Part shown: positions 36,979 to 45,920 of the stretch, piece by piece | Numbering within the stretch: position 1 is the stretch's first letter | Layout of the letters: each line of letters begins with the position of its first letter | Source of the DNA: Helicobacter sp. 13S00477-4 | GTDB taxonomy: Bacteria; Campylobacterota; Campylobacteria; Campylobacterales; Helicobacteraceae | Assembly (NCBI RefSeq): GCF_002272785.1 | Contig: NZ_MLAS01000005.1 | Coordinates: forward strand, 1-64,000 | Reading direction: 5' to 3' | DNA length: 64,000 bases | Notes under the pieces: generated by a model | Told to the model about the DNA's origin: nothing | Database searches by the model: none | Seen by the model: the letters and a program-made list of their open reading frames with translations, nothing else | Program-made: the position numbers and the translations under genes

Positions 36979-38006
36979 TTTTTTCGTGTATTTTTTTCTT
37001 CAATATCACTACCATTTTGCAATCTATCTTGCCCCCGATAAACCACTTTATCCCCTTCAGATATTTTGCCTCGTATTAAGGCAAGCGAATCTTGGATAGA
37101 AAGAACTTCTATGTGTACAGCAAAAGCTTGATTGTTTTTGATTATAAAGATGCTTGGATATCCTAGATAATTAACCACACTGTCTCTTGGAACTATAAAA
37201 CCTGAACTTTTGCCATCAATATTTAGCATCGCTTCTACTGGCATTCCATCTAAAAAACTTCCGTCATTTTTTAGTGCAATGTGTATAGGGAAAGTTCTTG
37301 AACGGATATCTGCTTTGGGTATCATTGCAGTGATTTTGCCACTATAACGTTTGTTATTGATGATGACATTGACATTTTGCCCGGTTTTGATATTTTTAGC
37401 AATAGAGCCGGGTATATCTACGATAGCTTCTACATCTGAGTTATTTAGGATTTGACAGACTGCTTCTCCAGTGTTGACCCATTCAGCAATATGAATTTTT
37501 TGCTCTGCAATGATACCATCAAAAGGTGCGTAAATAGTCTTTTTAGAAAGCTCTACTTTTGATATTTCAAGTTCAGATTTTAGAGCAAATACATTTGCTT
37601 CTTGTGATTTGAGTTGGTATTCAAGATTTTCATATTCTTGTAGGGGTATTGATTGGCTATCTAGAAGATTTTTATAACGTTGGAGTTCTTTTTCTTGTCT
37701 TTGTAGTGAATATTGTGCTTGATTGAGTTTTGCTTGTTTGATTTGAATGTCTTTTTGTAATAATTCATCATCTAGACTTAAAAGTTTTTGTCCTTTCTTG
37801 ACTTTTTGTCCAATATGGAAATAGATTTTTTGTACTACCCCTTGACTTTGAGAAGCAATATTTGAAATCTCTTTGAAATTGATTGTGCCAATAAAGGATT
37901 CTTGTTTTTGTAAACTCCCGCTTTTGATAGGTTGGGTATTAACATAGATAGGTTTTGCGTAGGTTAAAATTGCATTCAATAAAACAATCAGAAAGATTTT
38001 ATACAT
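36975..38006 (-). CDS. RND periplasmic adaptor (membrane fusion protein)
   Basis: 343 residues, signal peptide MYKIFLIVLLNAILTYA. Biotinyl-lipoyl-like half-motifs flank a coiled-coil hairpin: VVQKIYFHIGQKVKKGQKLL before, IYAPFDGIIAEQKIHIAEWV after. A beta-barrel domain with VIINNKRYSGKITAMIPKAD follows. It bridges the RND pump and TolC channel. There is no lipobox Cys, so it is probably a soluble periplasmic adaptor. Overlaps marR by 8 bases. Confidence 0.92.
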   Translation of the reverse strand: MYKIFLIVLLNAILTYAKPIYVNTQPIKSGSLQKQESFIGTINFKEISNIASQSQGVVQKIYFHIGQKVKKGQKLLSLDDELLQKDIQIKQAKLNQAQYSLQRQEKELQRYKNLLDSQSIPLQEYENLEYQLKSQEANVFALKSELEISKVELSKKTIYAPFDGIIAEQKIHIAEWVNTGEAVCQILNNSDVEAIVDIPGSIAKNIKTGQNVNVIINNKRYSGKITAMIPKADIRSRTFPIHIALKNDGSFLDGMPVEAMLNIDGKSSGFIVPRDSVVNYLGYPSIFIIKNNQAFAVHIEVLSIQDSLALIRGKISEGDKVVYRGQDRLQNGSDIEEKNTRKK

Positions 38007-38436
38007 TTTGATTGGTAATCCTTACGATTTTGTTTAAGATTTTGAAAAATTGTTCTTCTTCTTCTTCTGTGATTGAACAAGAGAAAATGTCTATAATTTC
38101 TTGCTTGTTTTTTTTGATAGCATTTAACTTGTCTCTGCCTTGAGGAGTGATAGATATTTTTGTGATACGGTTATCTTCTTTTTCTTGAATTTTTTTAACA
38201 AACTGTTTTTTACACAAGGATTCTATAGTGCGTGAAATTGTTCCTTTGTCTTTTAGGGTGATATTGGAGAGATCTGTGATATTGAGTGTCCCTTCTTTTT
38301 CTAATATGGCTAAGATACCAACTTGTTCAATACCAATGTTGAATGGTCGAAGTTTTTGGGCAAAAAAATTTTTTATCTGTCTGGAAGCCAGGATAATCGA
38401 AAAAACTATTTCTTTATGTTCTTCGCATTGATGCAT
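37999..38436 (-). CDS. MarR-family regulator, likely controls the efflux operon
   Basis: 145 residues with a winged helix typical of MarR: FNIGEQVGILAILEKEG-like dimer/helix region, recognition helix DKGTISRTIESLCKKQFVKK and wing EDNRITKISITPQGRDKL. As the first gene of the operon it probably represses its own transcription and that of the pump and responds to a pump substrate. The divergent region toward rnpB holds its promoter; I could not identify a convincing operator there. Confidence 0.9.
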   Translation of the reverse strand: MHQCEEHKEIVFSIILASRQIKNFFAQKLRPFNIGIEQVGILAILEKEGTLNITDLSNITLKDKGTISRTIESLCKKQFVKKIQEKEDNRITKISITPQGRDKLNAIKKNKQEIIDIFSCSITEEEEEQFFKILNKIVRITNQNV

Positions 38437-38566
38437 TGATAAAAAATATTCCCTTTCTGTAAAATGGTTTTCTAAAAATTTTTTGAAGATTTTTCATGTT
38501 TATCATAGCATAAAAGTCATAGAATTGTAGTTGGTTTTTAAGTTAGTTTTTAGTAAAATATCATAT

Positions 38567-38897
38567 ACAGGCATAACAGGTGGTTGCTCCAAAAAGTTGT
38601 TAAAATTGGAGAGGAAAGTCCGAGCTGCAAAGACAGGATTCCATTTAACAAATGGCCAGTGTAAACTGAGGGAAAGTGCAACAGAAATAAAACTGCCCAA
38701 TATTTTTGGGTAAGGGTGAAATGGTGAGGTAAGAGCTCACCGGGATTTAAGCGATTAGATCTGACCGTGTAAACCCAATCTGCAGCAAGAAGAGTATGGT
38801 TAAAGTCTTCTTTTAGCTCTTCGCTTGAGGTTTGTTGTGAAACAAATCCTAGATAAATAACCACCCTTGACAGAACTCGGCTTATCGTTATGCCTGT
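38567..38897 (+). ncRNA. rnpB: RNase P RNA (type A)
   Basis: The catalytic RNA of RNase P. The P1 stem is formed by ACAGGCATAA (38567-38576) and its complement TTATGCCTGT (38888-38897). Conserved region I, GAGGAAAGTCCGAGCT, starts near 38611; conserved region V, ACAGAACTCGGCTTAT, is near 38870. An AGGGTGAAA-N-GGTGAGGTAAGAGCTCACCGG type central region is present around 38714. Short apparent reading frames on both strands here are not genes. Length about 331 nt is normal for the type. Confidence 0.95.
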
Positions 38898-38952
38898 AGA
38901 TGATTTTATTTAATGATATAAATTTTAGATTTGAAAATTAAGGTAAAAATTT

Positions 38953-40173
38953 ATGAATGAAGTTGACTCAAAATTTCAAGCACAATATCAAAAAGCACTT
39001 GATTATCATAAAAATGGTAAATTAAAAGTCGAACCTAGAAGTCCATTAAAATCTCAAGAAGATTTATCACTTGCTTATTCGCCGGGTGTAGCTATCCCTT
39101 GTAAAGAAATACATCAAGATATACTTAAGGCTTATGATTATACTTCAAAATCACATTTAGTCGCTGTTATCAGTAATGGAACAGCTGTATTGGGATTAGG
39201 TGATATTGGAGCCATTGCTAGTAAGCCTGTAATGGAAGGCAAGGCAATTTTATTTAAAACTTTTGGCGATATTGATGCCTTTGATATTGAGATTAATGAG
39301 ACAGATGTTGATGCTTTTGTTGCTGTTGTGAAAGCTATTTCCCCTACTTTTGGAGGGATAAATCTTGAAGATATAAAAGCTCCGGAATGTTTTGAAATAG
39401 AGCGACGTTTGGTAGAAGAACTTGATATTCCTGTCATGCATGATGATCAGCATGGTACAGCTATTGCCTCAAGTGCTGCTATTATAAATGCATCTTTTAT
39501 TATCAGCAAACCTATTGAATCTATGCGTGTGGTTATCAGTGGAGCAGGTGCTGCAGCAATAGCTTGTGCAAAAATGTATAAGGAATTAGGTGTAAAAGAA
39601 ATTATTATGTTTGATAGTCGAGGGGTTATTTATTCTGGCAGGAGTGATTTGGAAGGACTTAAAAAAGAATTTGCAGTTCAAAAGCATTATGTTTCTTATG
39701 AAGAAGCACTAAAGGGTGCAGATGTTTTTTTAGGACTTTCTAAGGCTGATTTGCTCAAGGCTGAAGATATTATGGGGATGAATGAAAATCCATTGATTTT
39801 TGCTATGAGCAATCCTATTCCTGAGATACTCCCCGAAGTTGTTCACACAGCTCGTCCTGATGCTATTATGGCTACTGGAAGGAGTGATTATCCCAATCAG
39901 ATCAATAATGTTTTAGGTTTTCCTTATATTTTCAAAGGTGCTTTAGAGGTTCGAGCTAAGAAAATAAATGAGGCAATGAAATTTGCTGCTGCTTATGCTA
40001 TAGCTTATTTAGCTAGGGAACCTGTAGAAGAAGAATTGAAAAAAATTCATGATCGTGATTTGAGTTTTGGCAAAGAGTATTTAATCCCTTCCCCTTTTGA
40101 TAGTCGTTTGAAAGAAAAAGTTTCAAGAGCTGTTGCTCAGGCAGCTATAGAAAGTGGCATGGCTCAACTTTGA
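38953..40173 (+). CDS. NAD(P)-dependent malic enzyme
   Basis: 406 residues. Oxidatively decarboxylates malate to pyruvate. Bacterial short-form malic enzyme motifs: [14 protein letters not shown], the catalytic Lys region [20 protein letters not shown], metal-binding [11 protein letters not shown], and the Rossmann [12 protein letters not shown]. It lacks a C-terminal phosphotransacetylase-like domain. Located just after rnpB and overlapping rsmH by 4 bases. Confidence 0.93.
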   Translation: MNEVDSKFQAQYQKALDYHKNGKLKVEPRSPLKSQEDLSLAYSPGVAIPCKEIHQDILKAYDYTSKSHLVAVISNGTAVLGLGDIGAIASKPVMEGKAILFKTFGDIDAFDIEINETDVDAFVAVVKAISPTFGGINLEDIKAPECFEIERRLVEELDIPVMHDDQHGTAIASSAAIINASFIISKPIESMRVVISGAGAAAIACAKMYKELGVKEIIMFDSRGVIYSGRSDLEGLKKEFAVQKHYVSYEEALKGADVFLGLSKADLLKAEDIMGMNENPLIFAMSNPIPEILPEVVHTARPDAIMATGRSDYPNQINNVLGFPYIFKGALEVRAKKINEAMKFAAAYAIAYLAREPVEEELKKIHDRDLSFGKEYLIPSPFDSRLKEKVSRAVAQAAIESGMAQL

Positions 40174-41111
40174 TTTGCCAAGCCAAGATTTTGCATAAAC
40201 CTGTTTTGCTTAATGAAGTACTTGAACTTTTTTCAGGTATAGAAGAGGGTATTATTGTTGATTGTACTTTAGGCTTGGGAGGTCATAGTGAAGCAATCTT
40301 GCAGGCAAAGCCAAATATAAGAGTTATTGGGATTGATAGGGATGAAGAAGCAATAAGATACGCTACCCAAAGGCTTGAAAAATTTGGTAAAAGATTTTCT
40401 TATATTAATGGGAGATTTGCAGATAAATTTAAAGAGATTTTATCTGAGAATAGGGTGCATATAAGGGGGGTGTTAGCTGATATTGGTGTAAGTTCTTTGC
40501 AACTTGATGGAGATCATAGAGGCTTTGGATTTCATTCAGATGTATTGGATATGCGGATGGATACGAAGCAAAGTCTAGATGCAAAAGTTATTGTCAATCG
40601 TTATTCATTGTATGAATTGCAAAATATTTTGAGGGATTTTGGCGAAGTTAAGGAATATAAAAGAATGGCTACCCTTATTGTGCAACGGCGAGTTGAGAAA
40701 CCCTTTGAGAGTGCACAAGATTTGAGTAATTTTTTGCAAAAATATTTTAAAAATTCTAGGATACACCCTGCAACACTTGCTTTTCAGGCTATTCGTATTG
40801 AAGTGAATGATGAGTTAAGACAATTACAACTACTTTTAGAATCTGCTTCTGAGCTTAAAAATGCTATTTTGGGTTTGATTACTTTCCATTCTTTGGAAGA
40901 TAGATTGGTTAAAAATACATTCAGACAATGGACAAAATCTTGTATATGTGATGCTTCTATCTATAAATGTGAGTGTGGTAATAATCATTCAAAAGGTAAA
41001 CTGATAACTAAAAAGCCTATTATACCAACATTTCAAGAGATTGCTTCAAATCCAAGATCGCGTAGTGCTAAATTGAGAGCTTTTATTTTTGAGAAAGATG
41101 ATATGGAGTAA
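40170..41111 (+). CDS. rsmH: 16S rRNA (cytosine-1402-N4) methyltransferase RsmH
   Basis: 313 residues. SAM motif VDCTLGLGGHSEAIL, then LADIGVSSLQLDGDHRGFGF and DMRMDTKQSLDA, all diagnostic for RsmH (MraW). The end ITFHSLEDRLVKNTF and NPRSRSAKLRAF are also conserved. It starts at TTG 40170 overlapping the malic enzyme stop. The downstream FtsL-like gene fits the dcw-cluster tradition of mraW-ftsL. Confidence 0.95.
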   Translation: MICQAKILHKPVLLNEVLELFSGIEEGIIVDCTLGLGGHSEAILQAKPNIRVIGIDRDEEAIRYATQRLEKFGKRFSYINGRFADKFKEILSENRVHIRGVLADIGVSSLQLDGDHRGFGFHSDVLDMRMDTKQSLDAKVIVNRYSLYELQNILRDFGEVKEYKRMATLIVQRRVEKPFESAQDLSNFLQKYFKNSRIHPATLAFQAIRIEVNDELRQLQLLLESASELKNAILGLITFHSLEDRLVKNTFRQWTKSCICDASIYKCECGNNHSKGKLITKKPIIPTFQEIASNPRSRSAKLRAFIFEKDDME

Positions 41112-41114
41112 GGA

Positions 41115-41405
41115 ATGGATTCAAAAGAATATCAAAGGATTGATAGTGATGAAAAAGATGCTTTATTATTTGTAGAAGAACAAAAAGGAGTCAGTATCAA
41201 TGTTCTTTTTGGCGTTTATGCGATTTTGATTTTCTCTCTCCTTTTTTGCCTTCCTAAGATTTATTTAACTTCTAATATTTATTATGTGAGTCGTGATATT
41301 GATAAGCTCCAGACTCAACAAACTTTGCTCAAAGAAGAAAACAATCGATTGGAACGCGAACTAGAGGATGTAAAATTTAAATATTTGATGATGAATTTGG
41401 ATTGA
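41115..41405 (+). CDS. Small coiled-coil membrane protein, FtsL-like
   Basis: 96 residues: a cytoplasmic N-terminus of about 30 residues, one membrane helix (NVLFGVYAILIFSLLFCLPK) and a periplasmic leucine-type coiled coil (IDKLQTQQTLLKEENNRLER). This layout and its position directly after rsmH (3 bases) match FtsL/DivIC-type division proteins. Sequence similarity in this family is very low, so the call rests on topology and context. Confidence 0.65.
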   Translation: MDSKEYQRIDSDEKDALLFVEEQKGVSINVLFGVYAILIFSLLFCLPKIYLTSNIYYVSRDIDKLQTQQTLLKEENNRLERELEDVKFKYLMMNLD

Positions 41406-41559
41406 TTTATCTTTGGATGAAAATCCATTGTATATTTTTCTAACTTTATATATTTGTTTAATTTCTCCTATTTTAGCAAGTTTAACTTGATTATTTTAAT
41501 GAAATTTTGATATTAAAATAGATTTTTTTATCATATGCTCAATTTTTATTATTTTTCTA

Positions 41560-41598
41560 TTGACACCCCCCCCCCCTCCTATAAATTATAATTATATT
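41560..41598 (+). promoter_or_regulatory. Phase-variable promoter with an 11-C tract in the -35/-10 spacer
   Basis: A perfect TTGACA (41560-41565) is followed at once by 11 consecutive C (41566-41576) and then TCC and TATAAATTATAATTATATT. The nearest -10-like TATAAA leaves a 14-base spacer and the next TATAAT a 21-base spacer; three more C would give the optimal 17 for TATAAA. Slipped-strand changes of C number would switch transcription of the downstream surface-gene remnants. Confidence 0.7.
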
Positions 41599-41677
41599 TT
41601 TAGTTCAAGTTTTAAAATAATTGTATTAAATGATTTATTTAACTTGAATTGAATATATTTTAAAATGGAGCAATCAA

Positions 41678-42042
41678 ATGAAATTTTATCTTGATAGCAA
41701 TTCAGCTAGCCTAGAAGGATTTTATCAGGCTTTAGGAAAAATAAAAGTTAGGTTTTGGAGCCATTGTCAGGGGAAGTAATGGATACCCTTAATATTGATA
41801 TAAATAGATTTAATATCAAAGCTTCATTTAAAGTTTCATCAGAAGGAAATGCAGGAACTTTTTTACTCCCTAAGGGCTGGGCTGAACCTGATATGAAGGA
41901 CAATAGTCTTGATTCTATGAGGAAAGTATTGAATGAACTTTGGGTAAAAATACTTGATAAGATTGATAATAAAATTGTCTATCAAACACTTAATGGATAC
42001 GAAAAAGATATTAAAGAAATCAAATCAAATAAAAGATTTTAA
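41678..42042 (+). pseudogene. Frameshifted gene of unknown function behind the poly-C promoter
   Basis: ATG 41678 opens a frame (MKFYLDSNSASLEGFYQALG KIKVRF) that stops at 41779 in its own frame, while the following sequence continues in another frame from about 41755 to 42042 (EPLSGEVMDTLNIDINRFN and onward to KSNKRF). One extra T in the TTTT at about 41754 would join them into a 121-codon gene. I do not recognise the family; there is no signal peptide. Either a true decay or phase-variable lesion, or a base-calling error in a short homopolymer. Confidence 0.55.
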
Positions 42043-42044
42043 CA

Positions 42045-42628
42045 ATGTTTAGTAAAATATTATTTATATTTACCCTATTCATATTTTTATCTGGGAATAT
42101 TTTGTTTGCTGATGAGGGAGATTTAGGTGTTGGAGATTATAAACAAAATCAAGGTTGGCATTTTAATCTCAGTGCGGAAGGCTCATTTGTATTCCCTACT
42201 ACATGAGATATCTTGATGATTTTCGATTTCAATCCAATAGCTATTCAAATATCTTATGGTCTGAATGAAAAGATTGCATTAGGGGCAGGGGTAGGTTTGG
42301 GTGCACAACTTGGTGTGTATGAAATTGGTAGGAGAAAAGAATATAATGGAAGCACGACAAAATATTATACTTATGGAGAGACTAGCTATTCTTTACCTTT
42401 GAATTTTGATTTGTCTTATGAGCATTATTTAGGGACAAGTTATACGTTTGGAGGTATAATTGATAGTTTGAGTGTATATTTTGGATTTCATAATCCAGCT
42501 TTTCATAGTTTTTGAAAATAGGTTATACACCTTATATTAAGACTAATAGCAAGATTGGTAAAACTATTAAGGATGCAAAACTTTCTGGTTTTTTTGTTTC
42601 AATTGGTGTGGATTATTTTAGTTTTTAA
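42045..42628 (+). pseudogene. Outer-membrane beta-barrel protein, broken by a stop and a frameshift
   Basis: ATG 42045 gives a signal peptide (FTLFIFLSGNILFA) and GWHFNLSAEGSFVFPTT, then an in-frame TGA at 42204-42206. The same frame continues with beta strands (KIALGAGVGLGAQLGVYEIG; SYSLPLNFDLSYEHYLG) to TGA 42515. The barrel end (LKIGYTPYIKT to GVDYFSF, terminal Phe) lies in another frame, reached by adding one T to the TTTTT at about 42509-42513. Two separate lesions argue for a pseudogene. It follows the frameshifted ORF by 2 bases, under the same poly-C promoter. Confidence 0.7.
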
Positions 42629-42660
42629 TCATCAGGACATGTATTGAATAAAATTAGATT

Positions 42661-43743
42661 TTATTCAATATTTTGTTTGATTTTTTTGAATAATTTGTGT
42701 GTATCTAGCGAAATAGTGAGCATTTGTTGAGAAGCAACAGTTTTTGGAGTGAAATGGAAAATAAAACTTATGCGTGCAGTTAAAATATCATTTTTGTATT
42801 CATAATAAAAATCTGCTCGGTCATAATTTGTGGCTTGATAAAAAGGTAATCCATTATAAAAATCTTCCCCATATTGAGAAAAATATTTCATCTGAGGTTT
42901 TCCAAAATAATAGCTGTTTTTGATCCCAAACCCTTTATATTGTATTCCAGCATCAAACTCCCAACCAAGCCCATTATAAAAAGGATCTAATCCTGTACTT
43001 AATCTTCGTTTTCTCTCTAAGCTTGAGATTGTTCCAAATTGAACATAAGCTTTATCCATAAAAGGCATCAAGGTTTTTAGGCTAGAACCTACGTAGAGAT
43101 TGTAATAGATGCGATCAAGTAAGTAAGTATCTCCATTTGAACCATCTTTAGCTAGGTATTCGTCATTTTTAAAATGATACATCAAGAAATTTCCCCCAAT
43201 ATAAAGGTATTCTTGTAAAAATTTGAATTCTGAAGATGCTAACACCATAAATTCATCAAGTCTTTTGGATAGGTTCCCTCCATACCAGTCAAAAATAAAT
43301 TCTGCATATCCATTAACATTATTTTGAGGTTTGTATTGGAATAATAACCCATTGATATTGGGGTTGAAAAAATAAAAATCATTGCGGAAAAAACTTAATG
43401 GATAATGTGCAATAGAATGTGTTCTTCGGAATATACCAAAGTAGCCGCGAAATTTTTCACCAATAGCACTATAATAAATAGAAGCATTTGCTTTGGTGGG
43501 GAATTTTTGTTCACCCATATTTTGAATGGCATAGCCTCCGATCATTAAAGATTGATGATTATCAAAGGCAATGCCAATCTCAGGGGCTAATCTTACTCCA
43601 TAGATAGTCCTAGTAGCCCAATAAGGATCAGAATCTTCAAGATTATCTAAATAAAAATCAAATCCTAAGGAGTATTTCCATTCATAAGCTTCAAGATGTC
43701 CTGATAAAAGACATAAAAATAAAAAAAAACAAATCCAACGCAT
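42661..43743 (-). CDS. Outer-membrane porin-like protein
   Basis: 360 residues from ATG 43743 (AAGGTG upstream; an in-frame ATG lies 18 bases further up). Signal peptide MRWICFFLFLCLLSGHLEA, then many Tyr/Phe-rich strands (YEWKYSLGFDFYLDN; GYFGIFRRTHSIAHYPLSFF; ADFYYEYKNDILTARISFIF). The family is not recognised; layout resembles alginate-export or porin-like barrels. The signal-peptide codons contain a run of nine T on the coding strand (43721-43729), which could slip. Confidence 0.7.
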   Translation of the reverse strand: MRWICFFLFLCLLSGHLEAYEWKYSLGFDFYLDNLEDSDPYWATRTIYGVRLAPEIGIAFDNHQSLMIGGYAIQNMGEQKFPTKANASIYYSAIGEKFRGYFGIFRRTHSIAHYPLSFFRNDFYFFNPNINGLLFQYKPQNNVNGYAEFIFDWYGGNLSKRLDEFMVLASSEFKFLQEYLYIGGNFLMYHFKNDEYLAKDGSNGDTYLLDRIYYNLYVGSSLKTLMPFMDKAYVQFGTISSLERKRRLSTGLDPFYNGLGWEFDAGIQYKGFGIKNSYYFGKPQMKYFSQYGEDFYNGLPFYQATNYDRADFYYEYKNDILTARISFIFHFTPKTVASQQMLTISLDTHKLFKKIKQNIE

Positions 43744-43872
43744 AGAACACCTTTTATACAATTTTTAAAATTGTATAAAATTAAGCTTTGAACTTGTTAA
43801 AGACATAAAGATATTGATGATTGTTTGAATTTTGTTAGATAACTTATTGTATTCAAAATTATATAGATTATG

Positions 43873-43916
43873 GTTTAGAAATATTTTGAAAAATTAAAAC
43901 CAAAATATTTCTAAAC
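43873..43916 (-). terminator. Long perfect inverted repeat after yceI, terminator-like
   Basis: Two 16-base arms (43873-43888 and 43901-43916, beginning GTTTAGAA) pair perfectly across a 12-base loop, 8 bases beyond the yceI stop. The stem is AT-rich and no clear U-run follows, so it may act as a weak terminator or an mRNA-stabilising 3' hairpin. Confidence 0.55.
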
Positions 43917-43923
43917 TAGAAAG

Positions 43924-44478
43924 TTATTCAGAAGCTTCTATTTGAATGTTTACTTTTACTTCATCGCTTACAATTGTATTTGGGGTATCTACACCTACTT
44001 GAAAATCTTTTCTATTGATTTTACCCTCAATATCAAGTGCCATCAATTGTTTTTTAGTCATTGGATTGGTGACTGGACCACTCACTTTTACTTCCCAAAC
44101 TACTGGTTTGGTGATACCTCTAATAGTGAGGTCTCCATAAAGTTTATCACCTTCTTGTTTGGTCATTTTGAAAGTACCTTTTGGGAATTTTTGTAAATCA
44201 AAAAAGTCATTGGCTTTGAGGTGAGTGTCTCGTTTTGAATTTTTTGTATCTACAGAAGAAATGCTGATTTCTCCTTGCAGTTTATTTATTTTTTTTGTAC
44301 TAGGGTCAATATCTAAGATGCCATCAAAGTTATTGAATACCCCATTAACCTTACTAATAAGCATATGTTTTACTTCAAAATTTACTGAAGAATGCGATTT
44401 GTCAATAGTGAAGTTTTTTGCGATCATAGGACTTAGAGAAAGTGCTGAGATAAGAGCGATTGAAAGAAACTTTTTCAT
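43924..44478 (-). CDS. YceI-family periplasmic protein
   Basis: 184 residues, signal peptide MKKFLSIALISALSLSPMIA. Classic YceI lipocalin-like fold motifs: FTIDKSHSSVNFEVKHMLIS, LDIDPSTKKI, RDTHLKANDFFDLQKFPKGT and DLTIRGITKPVVWEV. Family members bind polyisoprenoids or related long-chain lipids; an H. pylori orthologue exists as a secreted protein. Single-gene unit with a hairpin after it. Confidence 0.92.
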   Translation of the reverse strand: MKKFLSIALISALSLSPMIAKNFTIDKSHSSVNFEVKHMLISKVNGVFNNFDGILDIDPSTKKINKLQGEISISSVDTKNSKRDTHLKANDFFDLQKFPKGTFKMTKQEGDKLYGDLTIRGITKPVVWEVKVSGPVTNPMTKKQLMALDIEGKINRKDFQVGVDTPNTIVSDEVKVNIQIEASE

Positions 44479-44531
44479 TGTTTTTCCTTTTTGGATTTAT
44501 TTAAAATTCATCTTATTTTACTCATAAAAAG

Positions 44532-45920
44532 TTAAGGGTTTATGAAGGGAGTAAAATTTTGAATCCTTTTGATAGTCTCTTCTTTGCCAATGATATAGAT
44601 TGCTTGGGCTAGCCCTATGCCTCCAGATTTACCAAGCAATGCAATACGTAGTGGTTGCATTAGCTCAGCAGGTTTGAGGGAATATTTTTGTAAAAAAGAT
44701 TGTATATGTTTGTCGAAATCCTCTTGAGTTAGCAAATCTGAATTTGTAAATGAATTTATAAAATCATTCAAAATATTTTTAGCTGAAGGGTTTATTTTTT
44801 TAAGGCTTTTTTCATCATAGGTATTTGGAGATGTGAGTATTTCATTTGCCATAATACTGAATTCTTTTAAAGTCTGGACCCTATCTTTGAGTTCATTGTA
44901 TAATACATCTTTTTTTTTGCCATTAATAATAGGGCAATCAAAAGGTTTGAGTAAATTTTCTAGGATATCATTGGATTTTTCTTTAATATAGTGAGCATTA
45001 AGCCAAAGGAATTTTTCTTGATTGTAGCTGCTTGGAGAAGAATTAAGGTTTTTAGGATCAAAAAGATTTAGCATTTCTTTGAGGTTGAATATTTCTTGAT
45101 CTTTGTGACTCCACCCTAGACGAATGAGGAAATTCAAGATCGCTTCAGGTAGGTAACCTGCGTCTTTATAGTCCATCACGCTCATAGCCCCATCTCGTTT
45201 ACTGAGTTTGTGCCCTTGATGATTGAGTATCATTGGGACATGATAAAATTTTGGGATTTTTAATCCTAATGCGTTGTAAATGATGATTTGTTTTGGGGTA
45301 TTTGAAAGATGGTCATCTCCGCGTATGACATCAGTGATACCCATCAAAGCATCATCAATCGTCACGACAAAATTATAAGTAGGACTCCCATCACTTCGAG
45401 CGATGATAAAGTCATCAACTTCTTTGGATTCTACTTTAATGATACCTTTGACACCATCCTCAAATTCTATAAAACCTTCTAATGGAGCCTTTATGCGTAC
45501 TACTGGAGAAATATTTTTTGGAGGAATACCTGTGAAATCTCGGTAACGGTTATCATATTTTGGTGTTTTTCCCTCTGCTTTTTGTTTTTCTCTTAAAGAT
45601 TCAAGTTCTTCTTTGCTCATATAGCAATAATAAGCTTTATTTTCGCTGATAAGTTTATTAATATAGGTTTTGTATAAATCAAAACGTTTTGATTGATAAA
45701 TAACCTCTCCATCATAATCCAATCCTACCCATTCAAATGATTCAAGGATAGCTTTTGTAGCTTCTTGAGAGTTTCTTGCCATATCCGTATCCTCAATCCT
45801 AAGGAAAAATTTTCCCTGATGAGCTCTGGCATAAAGATAATTAAATAATGCTGTTCGTAAGCCACCTATATGTAGATGACCTGTAGGAGATGGGGCAAAC
45901 CTAGTTCTGATTTCATTCAT
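44532..45920 (-). CDS. gltX: Glutamyl-tRNA synthetase (GltX1 type)
   Basis: Class I synthetase of 462 residues from ATG 45920 (AAGGAAT upstream). HIGH motif in RFAPSPTGHLHIGGLRTALF, DDHLSNTPKQIIIYNAL, and KLSKRDG (KMSKS). Helicobacter carries two GltX enzymes, one charging tRNA-Glu and one specialised for tRNA-Gln; this sequence resembles the canonical GltX1. A run of nine A on the coding strand (44910-44918) encodes Lys residues and is likely structural, not a switch. Confidence 0.93.
   Translation of the reverse strand: MNEIRTRFAPSPTGHLHIGGLRTALFNYLYARAHQGKFFLRIEDTDMARNSQEATKAILESFEWVGLDYDGEVIYQSKRFDLYKTYINKLISENKAYYCYMSKEELESLREKQKAEGKTPKYDNRYRDFTGIPPKNISPVVRIKAPLEGFIEFEDGVKGIIKVESKEVDDFIIARSDGSPTYNFVVTIDDALMGITDVIRGDDHLSNTPKQIIIYNALGLKIPKFYHVPMILNHQGHKLSKRDGAMSVMDYKDAGYLPEAILNFLIRLGWSHKDQEIFNLKEMLNLFDPKNLNSSPSSYNQEKFLWLNAHYIKEKSNDILENLLKPFDCPIINGKKKDVLYNELKDRVQTLKEFSIMANEILTSPNTYDEKSLKKINPSAKNILNDFINSFTNSDLLTQEDFDKHIQSFLQKYSLKPAELMQPLRIALLGKSGGIGLAQAIYIIGKEETIKRIQNFTPFINP

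Noticed and set aside
38503-38864. Three overlapping short reading frames on both strands
   Set aside because: They lie within or across the RNase P RNA gene, whose conserved regions and P1 stem explain the sequence.
42204-42206. In-frame TGA in the outer-membrane pseudogene considered as a second selenocysteine codon
   Set aside because: No hairpin with a GGU loop follows, barrel proteins have no need for Sec, and a second lesion shows the gene is decayed.
44910-44918. Nine-base homopolymer in gltX as a phase-variation site
   Set aside because: It encodes consecutive lysines in an essential gene, where on/off switching is implausible.
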